Program-made: the position numbers and the translations under genes
Notes under the pieces: model-generated
What the model was told of the DNA's origin: nothing
Databases searched by the model: none
What the model saw: only the letters and a program-made list of their open reading frames with translations
In this document: positions 63,206-64,000 of the stretch, piece after piece
How positions within the stretch are numbered: position 1 is the first letter of the stretch
How the letters are laid out: every line of letters begins with the position of its first letter
Source: Kytococcus sedentarius DSM 20547
GTDB lineage: Bacteria; Actinomycetota; Actinomycetes; Actinomycetales; Dermatophilaceae
Direction: 5' to 3'
Assembly (NCBI RefSeq): GCF_000023925.1
Contig: NC_013169.1
Location: forward strand, 372,001-436,000
DNA: 64,000 nt

Positions 63206-64000
63206 ATGAATCATCTTGTGAGCACCCAGGAGTTCGGGGAGTACACCGTCTCCACCTACCGGTTCACCGACCAGCACACGCTGACGGTGGCGCACGAGAC
63301 CCGTGCCAGCCGTGAGCTTCCCGGCAACGGGGGGACGCGGTGGCTGCAGTACGGATCCACCGAGCAGGCGGAGGCCGAGGCACTGGTGCTCGCGCAGTGC
63401 ATGACCCGCAAGCACGCCCTGTACGACACGGGCTTCTGCGGCACGAAGCTCGTCATCGACGGCCCGGTGGACCTGGCCGACCGCAGCGTCGTGCACGACG
63501 CCATCGCGGACGTGCTGCGCCGCCACGACGGCGCGCTCTACACCGGGTGCGACCTGAACACGACCAGCGCCGACATGCGCGAGGTGGCCGCCCGCTACAA
63601 CTGCGTTCTGGACTCCCTGGGCAACCCGGCCGTGGACACCTCCACCTCCACCGGCAGCGGTGTGTTCGCCGCGATGATGACCACCGTCCAGCCGGGGGAG
63701 CGTCCCAGCGTGGCGGTCCACGGGCTGGGCAAGGTGGGCGGGCAGGTGGCCCGGCTGGCCCGCAACGCCGGCTTCGAGGTCTCCGGCTTCGACGTGCGCC
63801 GTGAGGCGGTGGAGAACGTCGGGGCCACCTACGTCACCGAGGGACAGCTCTTCGGCGGGGGACACGACATCGTGGTGCTGTGCTCGCTGTCCGGCGTGCT
63901 CACCGAGGAGCTGGCGCAGAGCCTGCAGGCCCGGTGGATCGTGGCCTCGGCGAACTCGCCCTTCCGCACCCCGGAGGCGCAGCGCATCGTGGAGGAGCGT
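63206..64000 (+). CDS. Leu/Val-type amino-acid dehydrogenase (partial, 3' end cut)
   Basis: An open frame of 265 codons reaching the window edge, starting MNHLVSTQEFGEY at an ATG preceded by GGAGGG. GGTRW, MTRKHALYD and GFCGTKLVIDGP parallel the substrate-binding and catalytic Lys regions of leucine dehydrogenase, YTGCDLNTTSADM its next motif, and VAVHGLGKVGGQVARLARNAG binds NAD. It is a divergent ELFV dehydrogenase, distinct from the one at 57922. Substrate unknown; location beside the LysR gene of the aminoadipate cluster suggests a lysine-related or branched-chain amino acid. Confidence 0.85.
   Translation, partial: MNHLVSTQEFGEYTVSTYRFTDQHTLTVAHETRASRELPGNGGTRWLQYGSTEQAEAEALVLAQCMTRKHALYDTGFCGTKLVIDGPVDLADRSVVHDAIADVLRRHDGALYTGCDLNTTSADMREVAARYNCVLDSLGNPAVDTSTSTGSGVFAAMMTTVQPGERPSVAVHGLGKVGGQVARLARNAGFEVSGFDVRREAVENVGATYVTEGQLFGGGHDIVVLCSLSGVLTEELAQSLQARWIVASANSPFRTPEAQRIVEER

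Overview
The window is chromosomal DNA from a high-GC actinobacterium. Evidence for this includes very GC-rich third codon positions, many GTG starts, two resuscitation-promoting factors behind c-di-AMP-type riboswitches, leaderless-looking promoters and a streptogrisin-type protease. The gene set fits a Micrococcales lineage with a modest genome (a Kytococcus/Dermacoccaceae-like organism is my guess, not shown by the data). I see no insertion sequence, phage, plasmid or CRISPR array.

Layout. 1-4.9 kb: the start of otsA, a membrane Ser/Thr kinase, two tandem rpf genes each with its own promoter and ydaO-type leader, and tRNA-Thr. 5-11 kb: a luciferase-like monooxygenase and NAD-binding pair, a metallo-hydrolase/thioredoxin/G6PD-like operon, an ArsR regulator, an MFS exporter and a truncated flavoprotein. 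11-18 kb: a dipeptide/nickel-type ABC importer operon and a BCCT transporter. 18-22 kb: a LuxR-type two-component system divergent from an ABC exporter, with a 54-bp inverted duplication. 22-25 kb: lutABC (lactate oxidation) behind the remnant of a lactate permease gene. 25-33 kb: a P1 peptidase, a quinone oxidoreductase, a PCu(A)C copper chaperone with a DyP peroxidase, a secreted protease, an IclR regulator and a PutP-type symporter.

33-49 kb holds two histidine-degradation genes (hutH, hutU) on either side of a complete selenocysteine block. That block contains a formate dehydrogenase whose catalytic subunit is read through an in-frame UGA at 35885-35887, its iron-sulfur and NrfD subunits, then selD, tRNA-Sec (selC), selA and selB. 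A hairpin with a GGUCU loop starts exactly 11 nt after the UGA. The block therefore carries both the selenoprotein and everything needed to make it, apart from seryl-tRNA synthetase.

48.9-51 kb is a less GC-rich three-gene patch of unknown secreted or lipoprotein genes. 51-64 kb looks like one catabolic unit: a YdiJ-like FAD/Fe-S dehydrogenase, an ornithine cyclodeaminase/ketimine reductase-family protein, a D-amino-acid-oxidase-family flavoenzyme, an AGCS amino-acid symporter, a Glu/Leu-type dehydrogenase, an ALDH7-type aminoadipate semialdehyde dehydrogenase, an HglS (DUF1338) 2-oxoadipate enzyme, a divergent LysR regulator and a second Glu/Leu-type dehydrogenase cut by the window edge. Read together they can convert a lysine-derived compound such as pipecolate through 2-aminoadipate, 2-oxoadipate and D-2-hydroxyglutarate to 2-oxoglutarate.
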